Positions 37,045 through 45,793 of a stretch of DNA of 64,000 nucleotides are shown here, piece after piece. A program made the translations under genes and the position numbers. Each line of letters starts with the position of its first letter. Position 1 is the first letter of the stretch. The notes beneath the pieces were generated by a model, which searched no databases, was not told the origin of the DNA, and saw only the letters and a list, made by a program, of their open reading frames with translations. The DNA is from Photorhabdus asymbiotica (lineage in GTDB: Bacteria > Pseudomonadota > Gammaproteobacteria > Enterobacterales > Enterobacteriaceae), in assembly GCF_003634575.1 (NCBI RefSeq), contig NZ_RBLJ01000005.1, forward strand, positions 124,001 through 188,000, read 5' to 3'.

Positions 37045-37171
37045 TATACCCAATAGATTTCGAGTTGCAGCGCGGCGGCAAGTGAATGCATCCCCAGGAG
37101 CATAGATAACTATATGACTGGGGTGAGTGAACGCAGCCAACAAAGCAGCAACTTGAAGGATGAAGGGTATA
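37045..37171 (+). repeat. ERIC element 1 (127 bp)
   Basis: Full-length enterobacterial repetitive intergenic consensus: outer ends TATACCC and GGGTATA, with the core GACTGGGGTGAGTGAACGCA. Exactly 127 bases. It truncates the effector remnant to its left. Confidence 0.95.
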
Positions 37172-37313
37172 TACAAAAAGAAAATAAATCAGTTAGTAAT
37201 ACAAAAGTAAGAAGCAAAAATTCAGGTATAAACCTAATTAAAAACCGATGTGATGATATGTGATAAAGATGAATTTTTCCCATTTTTATTTTATTGATTT
37301 TTAAAGAAAATAT

Positions 37314-37753
37314 ATTATTCGTAGTTATGAAAATTTTCTAACCATATTATTATTAAAATTACCCATAACCGGGTTATCTAAAGAATCTAAAGAATCTAAA
37401 GAATCTAAAGAATCTAAAGAATCTAAAGAATCTAAAGAATCTAAAGAATCTAAAGAGAGTAAAAATCCCATGAATAATGAAGTTGAACCTATTAACTATA
37501 GACTAGAAGTCAAATTAAATAAATATTCAGCACATTTAATTATCAATATTAGAGTTAGATACATTTTTAAACTCGGCTGATTTTCAAATTTTACCTTTAG
37601 CATTTAGCCAATCAAGAATTGAATTATCCCTTGATGGTCGGGTTGTTTCTATGTCACCCTCACCACTAAATTTTATTGATAAAGAAAATAATTCAAAGTT
37701 TTCAATAAATCCCCAATATCGTTTTGATGGAAAAATTTATTATCACTCGATAA
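37314..37753 (+). pseudogene. Immunity-family pseudogene with internal deletion
   Basis: The frame from about 37326 (NFLTILLLKLPITGLSKE) parallels the start of the gene at 34749 (NFLAVLLFTLPITGSSKE), but the initiation codon is lost. After the nonamer repeat and about 100 further bases, a large internal part is missing, and the text resumes with the conserved tail (FSQSRIELSLDGRVVSMSPSPL). It ends with ITR-stop at 37751-37753 after a one-base frame change. Confidence 0.8.
37377..37457 (+). repeat. Nonamer tandem repeat (TCTAAAGAA), nine units
   Basis: Eight perfect copies of TCTAAAGAA plus a ninth ending in GAG encode SKE repeats just after the signal-peptide region of the immunity pseudogene. 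The related gene at 34749 has only one such unit (SSKES), so the array expanded locally, most likely by replication slippage. Confidence 0.95.
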
Positions 37754-37774
37754 CAACATAAAAATACAAATAAC

Positions 37775-37795
37775 AAAGAGGGATTTGTCCTCTTT
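37775..37795 (+). terminator. Terminator after the immunity pseudogene
   Basis: AAAGAGG and CCTCTTT form a 7-bp stem extended by a G-T pair, followed by ATTC. It is part of a 70-base block shared with 32687-32760. Confidence 0.7.
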
Positions 37796-37935
37796 ATTCA
37801 ATAAATCAATTATTACTCAGAGATAAACAACAAATTGACAGTATAATGGCGAGAAATTAAAACACCTGTGAAATAACCGAATAAAACCATATAACATAAA
37901 TCGAGTATAACCACTCACCCAATAATAACTGCATA

Positions 37936-38062
37936 TATACCCAATAGATTTCAAGGTGCATCGCGACGGCAAGGGAGCGAATCCCCGGGAGCATAGATAA
38001 CTATGTGACCGAGGTGAGTGAGTGCAGCAAACAAAGCAGCAACTTGAAAGATGACGGGTATA
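37936..38062 (+). repeat. ERIC element 2 (127 bp)
   Basis: Full-length ERIC with ends TATACCC and GGGTATA and core GACCGAGGTGAGTGAGTGCA, exactly 127 bases. It ends 28 bases before the orphan immunity gene and may influence its mRNA or supply part of its leader. Confidence 0.93.
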
Positions 38063-38090
38063 GATTGAAGAATATCCTCTTCCACATAAT

Positions 38091-38783
38091 ATGAAAAAAA
38101 TTTATCGTATTGCCATCACCCTATTGATTGTTATTGGTTCTCTTGGGTTATGGCATCAAATTAGTCTAAAAAATAAAATGGCAATATTTGTGAACAACCC
38201 CGATCCCAGTTATCTGTATGATAAGGTCTGGTTTGATGCCAGCAAATGGTTAAATAGTGGCGATTATATTAAAATAAATGATTTTTATTTAATAAAATTG
38301 AAACCTATAGATCTGAATCAAGTTAAAAACTCAGAATATTTTATGTATTATGACATATATTATAATATACGTCATAGAACTTATGGTGATCTGGATAGGA
38401 CTGCCAATTTTAATGAATTAGTCCAAAAGGTAATAGGCCCAGCAGATATCAAAAAAGAAACCGATGCAAAGACAGATCTTGAAGGCACAGAAAGATTATC
38501 CAAACTCATATCGATCCCTAGATATGAATATCTCTATAGCACATTTGATAATGAGAAACAGCAACCAGTTATTGATAGCCTACTGGTCAGTTTTTCTTAC
38601 AAAGACCAAAAATACGAAATGGTAATAGATGCTGTTATTGATGAAGAAGACAAAAAAAATCAATTTCCGTACAGTTATATTGCGTTAACAGAAAGCATCC
38701 AACACCATGGATCTTTTTACAAAGCAAATGATTTATTAACTTATAAGCTGTATCTGGAAGAAAAACAGAAAGAGAAAAAATAA
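38091..38783 (+). CDS. Orphan paralogue of the membrane-anchored immunity protein
   Basis: The 230-residue product is almost identical to the protein at 31910 from residue 27 onward, with scattered changes such as those in the 188-215 region. The first 26 residues, which form the membrane anchor, are quite different (YRIAITLLIVIGSLGLWHQ). There is no effector beside it. It probably gives protection against a variant of the clan CD effector carried by relatives. No family is recognised. Confidence 0.75.
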   Translation: MKKIYRIAITLLIVIGSLGLWHQISLKNKMAIFVNNPDPSYLYDKVWFDASKWLNSGDYIKINDFYLIKLKPIDLNQVKNSEYFMYYDIYYNIRHRTYGDLDRTANFNELVQKVIGPADIKKETDAKTDLEGTERLSKLISIPRYEYLYSTFDNEKQQPVIDSLLVSFSYKDQKYEMVIDAVIDEEDKKNQFPYSYIALTESIQHHGSFYKANDLLTYKLYLEEKQKEKK

Positions 38784-38827
38784 TCTCGTTCATGATAACC
38801 AAGCATATTTAGGAAAACTACAACGGG

Positions 38828-38983
38828 TATTTTAGTCAATCAAAAATTAAACTTCCCTTTGATAGTCGGATTATTTCCATAACTCTTTTATTAATCAGAC
38901 TTGTTAATAAAGAAAGTCACTCAAAGTTTTCAATAATCCCTCAATATTATTTTGATAACGAAAAATTTATTACAACTCGCTAA
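38828..38983 (+). pseudogene. 3' remnant of an immunity-family gene
   Basis: Fifty-one codons and a stop (YFSQSKIKLPFDSRI, then PQYYFDNEKFITTR) match the tail of the gene at 34749-36816. No 5' part is present. This is the third copy of that tail between 34 and 39 kb. Confidence 0.75.
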
Positions 38984-39078
38984 TGACATGAAATAAAAAG
39001 AAGTTTCCATCCTATTTGATTAATAGGAAATTTATTCTTCAAAATAAACTTATATTTCTCTTAAATAAGGAAAATACA

Positions 39079-39348
39079 ATGGGAAATGCAGTAAAAATAG
39101 GTGATATCGGTACAGCACATGATGATTGTGAAGCCACACCGGTGATTTCCGGCTCCTCCAGTGTAAAAGCCGATGGGATTCCTCTCGCCCGGCAAGGCGA
39201 TAGTTTAGCCTCGCATTCCTCTCATCCCCGAACCATTGCAGGCGGCTCCAGCACAGTTTTTATTGACGGCAAACCCGCGGCCAGAACCGGTGATGCCGTC
39301 AGTTGTGGCGGCGTGGTCATAGGTGGCGGCAGCGTCAATATTGGTTAA
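39079..39348 (+). CDS. PAAR-domain spike tip protein
   Basis: PAAR proteins form the sharpened, metal-holding cone on the VgrG trimer. The 89-residue protein is a bare PAAR domain: MGNAVKIGDIGTAHDD, GIPLARQGDSLASH, and GKPAARTGDAVSCGG repeats with His and Cys suited to binding zinc. The start at 39079 has AAGGA upstream; an earlier in-frame ATG at 39016 adds 21 residues without sequence support. It is the only PAAR gene in the window, so it may serve both VgrGs. Confidence 0.93.
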   Translation: MGNAVKIGDIGTAHDDCEATPVISGSSSVKADGIPLARQGDSLASHSSHPRTIAGGSSTVFIDGKPAARTGDAVSCGGVVIGGGSVNIG

Positions 39349-39354
39349 ACGGGC

Positions 39355-39487
39355 CGACCACAACCACGAAGTGCCGCTGAAAGCGCTGCTGCGCCAATTC
39401 TCCGGCACTGATTAGTCGTTACTCCCCCTGCAACAAACAGCCGGACTGGCTGCCCAAAACCAACCGACTAACCCGTTAAGCACATAA
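39355..39487 (+). pseudogene. Vestige of the vasL 3' end before vgrG2
   Basis: The 130 bases before vgrG2 align with the end of vasL (compare CACAACCGTGAAGTGCCGCT in vasL with CACAACCACGAAGTGCCGCT here, and matching ends near the stop), with internal deletions. The following leader to the vgrG start is also shared. It shows that vgrG2 arose by copying a vasL-vgrG segment. Confidence 0.85.
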
Positions 39488-39520
39488 ACATCGCATGACC
39501 ATGTCATCAGGAGGCAAATA

Positions 39521-41173
39521 ATGGCAGATTCAGGACTGGTTTTTACCCTCTCCGTAGGTAACCTCCCAGCTCACACTTTTGCAGTCGTTGAATTTACACT
39601 GAATGAAGCACTCTCAACACCCTTCAGTCTGGACGCCACACTCACCAGCGCTGACCCCGACATCGATTTTAAAGATGTCCTGGATAACGCCGCTACCCTC
39701 TCCGTCTACCGTGACGGACTACCCGAACGCGAGGTCACCGGCATTGTCACCCAGTTTGAACAAAGCACCACCGGGCGCCATCGTACCCATTACTCCCTGA
39801 GCCTGCAACCCGCACTCTGGCGGGCCGGATTACGCGTCAATTCCCGGATTTTTCAGCATCAATCCATTACCGATATCATTGACACCCTGCTGAAAGAAAA
39901 CGGCATCCGGGATATTGTTTACACCCTCGGCTATGAACATCCCGAGCGGGAATTCTGCGTCCAGTACGACGAAAGCGACCTGGCTTTTCTTCACCGCCTG
40001 TTAGCCGATGAAGGCATTTTTTATTACTTCGAGTTTAACCAAGGTAAAAACGGCCAGACCATTTTCTTCGCCGATTCCTGTCTGGCACTCGGTAACCGCT
40101 TTTCCGTCCCCTATAACCCGGAACCCGATGTGCTGGGCAGGCAGGGCAGTATCCAGCAGTTCCGCTGGCGTGAACAGGTCGGGATTCAGGGCATTTCTCT
40201 GCGCGACCGCACCTTTAAAAACCCGCCCTGGACCGCAGAATATCACTTTTACGAGTCCAAATCGGCCAACCAGCGTACCGATTTAACCAGCTATTATCAC
40301 TACGATTTCCCCGGGCGTTATAAAGATGAACGCGGGGAACACATGAGCCGTTATCGTCTGGAAGCCTTACGCCGCAATGACCTCCTCGGCCATGCACACA
40401 GTGACTGCTTTTTCCTCTGGCCGGGCCTCATGTTTACCCTCTCTCATCACCCCAAAGAGACATTTAATGTTCCGTGGCAGGTCATCAGCATCCACCACCA
40501 TGGCCGGCAGCCCCAGGCCGATGAAACCCGCTCCGGTGACACGGGAACCACGCTGACCAACCACTTTACCTTTGGCGACCGTGACCGTTCCTGGCGGCCT
40601 TCCCCCTACCCCAAACCCCGCATTGACGGCCTGCAAGTAGCAACCGTGGTCGGCCCCGAAGGCGAAGAGATCTTTTGTGACGAGTACGGCCGGGTGCGGG
40701 TACAGTTTGCCTGGGATCAATATGGTCAGTTTAATGACCAGAGTTCCTGCTGGATACGGGTCAGTCAGGCATGGGCTGGCAAAGGCTGGGGCATGATAAC
40801 CATCCCACGCGTGGGTCAGGAAGTGCTGGTGGACTTTTTACATGGCGATCCGGACCAGCCCATTATCACCGGACGCGCTTACCATGCTAGCAACCTCCCC
40901 CCGAACCGTCTGCCAATGGCTAAAACCCAGATGTCAATCCGGTCAAAAACTCACAAAGGAGAAGGCTTTAACGAACTGCGGTTTGAAGATGAAAAAGACC
41001 GGGAAGAGGTATTTATCCACGCCCAGAAAAACCTGGCCATTCAGGTGCGTAATTCCCGGGACGAGCGGATTAACTACAACCGCACCACCAGTATCGGCCA
41101 CGATGATGAACTGGTGATTGCCCACAACCGTAAAGTGACCGTGGAAGGCCAGCAGGAGCATAAAACGACCGGC
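39521..41173 (+). repeat. 1.65-kb direct repeat, copy in vgrG2
   Basis: Near-identical to 27602-29254. Most differences cluster between 39640 and 39800, with very few after that up to about 41130, which suggests recent gene conversion of the central part. Confidence 0.9.
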
Positions 41174-41491
41174 AATTATCTTGCCCAGATCGACGGTGAC
41201 AAGGCATTGCAGGTCAAAGGCGATGTGGCCCAAAAAATCCAGGGCATATTCAGTGTTGACGCCAACGGCGACCTCACCGTACAGAGTGGCAGCAAAATCA
41301 GCCTGCGAGTCGGCGGGAATTTTATCGTCATTCATGCCGGGGGCGTTGATATCAAAGGCCCGGCCATTAACCTCAATTCCGGTGGCAGTCCGGGGGACTT
41401 ATTGCAACCGGCTAATCCGGCGATTTTACAGGCCGCCGCCAGTGCCGGCTCCATGTTCGTGGCGCACTGCCCAATGAAGGATAATCAATAA
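39521..41491 (+). CDS. vgrG: T6SS spike protein VgrG2
   Basis: A 656-residue VgrG with the same gp27-like and gp5-like domains as VgrG1; the two are almost identical in residues 1-551. The C-terminal 105 residues are different (YLAQIDGDKALQVKGDV, GDLTVQSGSKISLRVGGNF, then PAINLNSGGSPGD), as expected if this part selects the cargo adaptor and PAAR. No toxin is fused. The stop overlaps the adaptor start by one base. Confidence 0.97.
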   Translation: MADSGLVFTLSVGNLPAHTFAVVEFTLNEALSTPFSLDATLTSADPDIDFKDVLDNAATLSVYRDGLPEREVTGIVTQFEQSTTGRHRTHYSLSLQPALWRAGLRVNSRIFQHQSITDIIDTLLKENGIRDIVYTLGYEHPEREFCVQYDESDLAFLHRLLADEGIFYYFEFNQGKNGQTIFFADSCLALGNRFSVPYNPEPDVLGRQGSIQQFRWREQVGIQGISLRDRTFKNPPWTAEYHFYESKSANQRTDLTSYYHYDFPGRYKDERGEHMSRYRLEALRRNDLLGHAHSDCFFLWPGLMFTLSHHPKETFNVPWQVISIHHHGRQPQADETRSGDTGTTLTNHFTFGDRDRSWRPSPYPKPRIDGLQVATVVGPEGEEIFCDEYGRVRVQFAWDQYGQFNDQSSCWIRVSQAWAGKGWGMITIPRVGQEVLVDFLHGDPDQPIITGRAYHASNLPPNRLPMAKTQMSIRSKTHKGEGFNELRFEDEKDREEVFIHAQKNLAIQVRNSRDERINYNRTTSIGHDDELVIAHNRKVTVEGQQEHKTTGNYLAQIDGDKALQVKGDVAQKIQGIFSVDANGDLTVQSGSKISLRVGGNFIVIHAGGVDIKGPAINLNSGGSPGDLLQPANPAILQAAASAGSMFVAHCPMKDNQ

Positions 41492-42417
41492 TGGCCGAAG
41501 AAAAACATTATGCCGTCATTGACGGCGCCGCTGAACCCCGACTGTTTTTTATTCTGGAACATTTTGATCCGCCCGTGACCTGTCTGTATGACGAATCTTT
41601 ACAGCCTGAACTCTTGAAGGTCGCCCCGTATCTGGTGGAGGTAACTGAGAAAGTCGGGCTTTTTCTGGCCGAATGGGAGACCCCCTGGGGCATATTCCTT
41701 CACTCGCAGGCTGATATGAGGACACTGCGCCAGCATCTGCGTAAATACCTCCAAGTCTTATTGCCCGATCAGGCTAAGCCGGTGTTTTTCCGGTTTTATG
41801 ACCCACGCAATATCTGGGATTTTCTCAGTGTGCTGAGTGACTGGGAAATTCACTGTTTTCTTGGGCCGATAGATAACATTGCAACGAACTATGCTGGCAT
41901 TGACAGGCAGGATAATTTTCACACCGCCAGAAAACCATTTCCCGCCGAAGCACGCTCCAGACAAAAAATGTTGAAAATTACACAAGAGCAATATGCTCAT
42001 TTCAACCATCTCTTCGAGCAAAGATATATTAATAAATTGACGCATTTTATTAATGAAGTGAGTTACTATCATGAAGCCGATGCAATGAATATGCCCCATT
42101 CCGTCCTTTCAGCTCTCTCAGACAAGATATTAATCAACCCTCTGCCTGATATTTCGTCTGCTCCAAGCCATATCAATGAAGAGGCATTAATACGTCATCA
42201 AAACCTGGCAGAAGCATGTTTTTATTTTTGTCAAGATAACGAAATCACCGATGAACGTTCTATCCGGGGATTTCTCTATCTGCTGATGGAAAGACGCATC
42301 GATCAGTTTCAACACATCCCGTCAACATGGTTAGCCCAACTCCGCGATAATCAAGGGCCAGGTTATTATCGAATGGAAAAATTATTAACAAGCGAATTAG
42401 GATTTATTCCCAAATAA
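41491..42417 (+). CDS. DUF4123-family T6SS effector adaptor 2
   Basis: A 308-residue adaptor with the DUF4123 pattern (YAVIDGAAEPRLFFILE, TPWGIFLHS, MRTLRQHLRKYLQVLLP and FFRFYDPRNIWDFL). It starts inside the vgrG2 stop and precedes the 532-residue effector candidate by 22 bases, so it should load that effector on VgrG2. Its C-terminal 150 residues recur as a broken copy at 45310-45771. Confidence 0.9.
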   Translation: MAEEKHYAVIDGAAEPRLFFILEHFDPPVTCLYDESLQPELLKVAPYLVEVTEKVGLFLAEWETPWGIFLHSQADMRTLRQHLRKYLQVLLPDQAKPVFFRFYDPRNIWDFLSVLSDWEIHCFLGPIDNIATNYAGIDRQDNFHTARKPFPAEARSRQKMLKITQEQYAHFNHLFEQRYINKLTHFINEVSYYHEADAMNMPHSVLSALSDKILINPLPDISSAPSHINEEALIRHQNLAEACFYFCQDNEITDERSIRGFLYLLMERRIDQFQHIPSTWLAQLRDNQGPGYYRMEKLLTSELGFIPK

Positions 42418-42439
42418 ACTGATTAATCAGGTAATCGAT

Positions 42440-44038
42440 ATGACTCAACAAAGTACTTCTCCCCCGGCCGGGGCTGCTTGCATGACATGTAACAACCCCG
42501 ATCCCTGTCTCTGTGAAATCAGTGTCACTTTTGAGAAGAAAACTCAGGTCTGGCCTAAAAAGCCCTCAATCAACATGAACCTTGTTGATGATGGGAAAGG
42601 ACAAACCGGGACGATACAAATTGCAGAAAAGTGTGATCACACCAAACATCAAGCTGTACTGCTTGGGGGACCCAAAGAGAAAACATTAAAATTTAATACG
42701 CCTGAAAAGGTCACGTTATTCTACAAAGAGCATTTAGAAGACACCGATATTGAAAGCAGTCTGGAGAGCATCGTGTCTTATCTGTCTAATATTGCCAATC
42801 CTAGCGATATGTACAAAGCTCCCCGATATTATAAGCTCGTGACAGAAGCCTGTACGGGTCGTCAAAAGTACGTGACGATCGCGGTTTACCCCTCGGTCAG
42901 GTTTATGGTCTCGGTAGGATTCGGCTTTGACTTTTCCCATGGTGAACGGCCCATTAAAGAACGGCGTGATGAACAGAGAAAAGCCCGTCGGGCCATGGAA
43001 AATGTCAAACCTAAAGATGGTAATAAATTGCGTGGAGGGTGGACCGTTCACACAGATAAATTTTACCTGACCAGAGAGACAACTCTGAGCGTAGAGTACG
43101 CGTTAACCGTTCAGGATATGGATTATTCGAACAAATTTGCCAAAGCCAACAAGGTCAGGAAAACCCGGGAGAGTTTAGATGCCATCAATCGGGTCGAAAA
43201 ACTGCTGGGATACACTAAAAAATACCTGGCGCCCGCTCCTGATTCAAAAGGTAAAGGCACCCATGATTACCAACTGTTTGACCTCAAAATTGCCCCCATC
43301 AACATCGGGCTAGCTTATGCCTATGACCGAACTGCCTCGGTCGATGACAGTACCCATTTTGTGGGTTTCAGTGCCGCCCCGTTTATGGGCATGACCGCCA
43401 AACTGGATCTTATCCAAATGGGTGCCGCTTATTGCAAGATAGACACAATCGCCGCCAAATTTCGGAAAGCCATAGAGCGTAAGAATGCGAATGACAAAAA
43501 TTACTTAGAGATTGAATGTTGCCTTATCTTGACCTGCAATCTGTCCTTTCAGCTGGGCGCTGCCTATAAAAGCAAACAATGGACTTTTGATGCCGGTGAT
43601 AAAAATGATCTGAAATTAAGTCTGGAAGGAAAAATAAATGCCGCCTTTAAGACCAAGATTATGATAATGGAAGTTGCGCTAAATGCGAAAGGTGCTGTCA
43701 AAACTGCGGCAGGTTTTAAATTCGATCAACATGATAAGGGGATCGATCTCGTCGGTTACCACGATGGGATTACGGCTGAAATTGAGGTAGAAGCTGATAT
43801 AGAAGCTGATGGGAAGGAAAATTCTATTGCTAAAGTCAAGAAAAAGTGGGTCATTGCCGATCCACTAAAGGCCAGCGAATCACCGTTAAGAATTAGTCTG
43901 CTAGGGGAACAACGGCCAATTACCCGGCCAGAGACGGTTCCAGGTGCTGAAACAACACCGTGGGAAATGGGTTATAACCCTAAACCTAAGCTGGATAATA
44001 TCCCATTTATCAATTCGGGATTCCCAGGAATGAGATAA
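42440..44038 (+). CDS. Unrecognised T6SS effector candidate, 532-aa family, copy 1
   Basis: The 532-residue protein sits after vgrG2 and its adaptor and before an exported immunity candidate, which marks it as cargo. Visible features: a cysteine-rich N-terminus (AACMTCNNPDPCLCE, residues 13-27), a charged region (ERRDEQRKARRAMENVKP) near residue 175, LGYTKKYLAPAP near 253, and a series of alternating beta-like segments up to residue 460. A short tail (NPKPKLDNIPFINSGFPGMR) ends it. No catalytic motif, signal peptide or clear membrane segment is apparent. A periplasmic immunity protein suggests it acts on the cell wall or membrane. The family is repeated four times in this window, intact or broken. 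Confidence 0.7.
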   Translation: MTQQSTSPPAGAACMTCNNPDPCLCEISVTFEKKTQVWPKKPSINMNLVDDGKGQTGTIQIAEKCDHTKHQAVLLGGPKEKTLKFNTPEKVTLFYKEHLEDTDIESSLESIVSYLSNIANPSDMYKAPRYYKLVTEACTGRQKYVTIAVYPSVRFMVSVGFGFDFSHGERPIKERRDEQRKARRAMENVKPKDGNKLRGGWTVHTDKFYLTRETTLSVEYALTVQDMDYSNKFAKANKVRKTRESLDAINRVEKLLGYTKKYLAPAPDSKGKGTHDYQLFDLKIAPINIGLAYAYDRTASVDDSTHFVGFSAAPFMGMTAKLDLIQMGAAYCKIDTIAAKFRKAIERKNANDKNYLEIECCLILTCNLSFQLGAAYKSKQWTFDAGDKNDLKLSLEGKINAAFKTKIMIMEVALNAKGAVKTAAGFKFDQHDKGIDLVGYHDGITAEIEVEADIEADGKENSIAKVKKKWVIADPLKASESPLRISLLGEQRPITRPETVPGAETTPWEMGYNPKPKLDNIPFINSGFPGMR

Positions 44039-44051
44039 AAAAGGATCAGAA

Positions 44052-45071
44052 ATGAAATTAAAATTGTTATTACTATTATCAGGAGTGCTTGTTATGTCCA
44101 GTGCTAACGCAGATGAACCCAGACTCTATATTCGCAGCGTATTTGATATCCAGTATGCCTTTTGTGATATTAAAACCAATGGCGTAACGGGGTTCAGTAA
44201 CCGTAATTCAGCCCTGGGAGGGCGAGGATTTGGTACTGGAAGCACTGGCTCTATGCTATTAATGGCCAATGGCGAAAATGAAATTAGCCTGGAGTTCGGA
44301 GCACTAAGCTGGTTTTCCCAAGATAAACTGTCAGATAAAGCCCGTAATCATTTCAACCCTGAAGCTAAATGTCAGTTAGAGTTAACCGCCATGCGCGGTA
44401 AAAACAACCAGACTCTGACCGCGATTGAAGTAACGATTGATGAAAATGGTCAGCCCGTGGCAACAAAATCAAAGGATGAACCCAAATACGCCACTATCAG
44501 TACACCGGTTATACGCCATGTAATACAGGCGGATAATGTAGAAGCCGGGCATATAGAGAAACAATATTTTGATCCAACAGAATATCCACCTAATATGACC
44601 CTATATCGGTTTAGTCGTAATGTGAAAATCAGTGGCTTACCTGACTGGGAATGGATTAAAGCAACGCCTTATACCGATACACCTGAACAACGTCAGCAAC
44701 TGCAACAGGCTTATATGGCTGTCTGGCAAGCCTATAATGCCAAAGATGTGAATACTATTCGTGAACAACAAAAAGTTGCATTACAAGCTTGGGCTTGGTC
44801 AACCGGTGAAAATGAAGAGAGCATTTTTACTGATCAATCTGTTTACAGTAATATCAAAACAAAAAGCTTCAGAATGATACCGATTAACTGGAATGATTAC
44901 AGCGTCCAGATAATGAATCGGGGCAAAATGGTCAAGTTAGTAAATAAGTCAATTTTAGAATATTCCCCAATATCCTACCACTACGTTGATGATGAGGATG
45001 GCGAAACGGTTCTATCTACTATTTCACCTATTTTCTCATTAATTAACGGTCGCTTTGTCCAGGTAATTTAA
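44052..45071 (+). CDS. Exported immunity candidate for the 532-aa effector
   Basis: The 339-residue protein has a clean signal peptide (MKLKLLLLLSGVLVMSSANA, cut before DEP), two cysteines near residues 36 and 112, and a C-terminal block (VKISGLPDWEWIKATPY, AWQAYNAKD, QAWAWSTGENEESIF) shared with all related genes here. It follows the effector by 13 bases and ends before a strong terminator, so the effector/immunity pair closes the vgrG2 operon. Location: periplasm. No named family is recognised. Confidence 0.78.
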   Translation: MKLKLLLLLSGVLVMSSANADEPRLYIRSVFDIQYAFCDIKTNGVTGFSNRNSALGGRGFGTGSTGSMLLMANGENEISLEFGALSWFSQDKLSDKARNHFNPEAKCQLELTAMRGKNNQTLTAIEVTIDENGQPVATKSKDEPKYATISTPVIRHVIQADNVEAGHIEKQYFDPTEYPPNMTLYRFSRNVKISGLPDWEWIKATPYTDTPEQRQQLQQAYMAVWQAYNAKDVNTIREQQKVALQAWAWSTGENEESIFTDQSVYSNIKTKSFRMIPINWNDYSVQIMNRGKMVKLVNKSILEYSPISYHYVDDEDGETVLSTISPIFSLINGRFVQVI

Positions 45072-45079
45072 TGGATAAC

Positions 45080-45109
45080 AATATCGGGTTATTTAACCCG
45101 ATATTTTTT
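45080..45109 (+). terminator. Terminator of the vgrG2 module
   Basis: AATATCGGGTT and AACCCGATATT form an 11-bp stem with a 4-nt loop followed by TTTTC. The same terminator, base for base, follows the second immunity copy at 48436. Confidence 0.93.
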
Positions 45110-45210
45110 CTTAATGAGAAAAGCAGTAAAAAGCAGGCTATCAAATACAACATATAATCATGGTAGCACCACACTAAAAAAGAACTTTAAGGTAAAACAA
45201 TGAAATTAAA

Positions 45211-45309
45211 AAGGCTTTAACGAACTGCGGTTTGAAGATGAAAAAGACCGGGAAGAAGTGTTGATTCACACCCAGAAAAATCTGGCCATTCAGGTGCGTA
45301 ATTCCCGGG
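45211..45309 (+). pseudogene. Internal vgrG fragment
   Basis: About 99 bases correspond to a central piece of vgrG (around 40967-41065 in vgrG2), with a few changes. Just before it, at 45200, lie the first 11 or so bases of an immunity gene start (ATGAAATTAAA); just after it the text jumps into an adaptor gene. It is a recombination scar made of three different genes. Confidence 0.9.
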
Positions 45310-45771
45310 TCCAGACAAAAAATGTTGAAAATTACACAAGAGCAATATGCTCATTTCAACCATCTCTTCGAGCAAAGATATATTAATAAATTGACACATT
45401 TTATTAATGAGGTGAGTTACTATCATGAAGCCGACGCAATAAATATTCTCCATTCTGTCCTTTCGGCTCTCTCAGACAAGATATTAATAAACTCTCTACC
45501 TAATATTTCGGCGGCTCCAAGCCATATCAATGAAGAGGCATTAATACGTCATCAAAACCTGGCAGAAGCATGTTTTTATTTTTGTCAAGATAACGAAATC
45601 ACCGATGAACGTTATATCCGGGGATTTCGCTATCTACTGATGGAAAGACGCATTGAGCAGTTTCAACACATCCCGTCAACATGGTTAACCTAACTCCGCG
45701 ATAATCAAGGGCCAGGTTATTATCGAATGGAAAAATTATTAACAAGCGAATTAGGATTTATTCTCAAATAA
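45310..45771 (+). pseudogene. 3' half of a DUF4123 adaptor gene, broken
   Basis: Corresponds to 41954-42417 of adaptor 2 with a handful of substitutions. One of them turns a Gln codon into TAA at 45691-45693, so even the remaining part is interrupted. A residual frame of 123 codons begins at the ATG at 45322 but has no vgrG or N-terminal domain in front. Confidence 0.88.
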
Positions 45772-45793
45772 ACTGATTAATAAGGTAATTAAT

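Noticed and set aside
37377-37457. CRISPR-like array
   Set aside because: The repeats are nine bases with no spacers and continue a coding frame; this is a simple tandem repeat.
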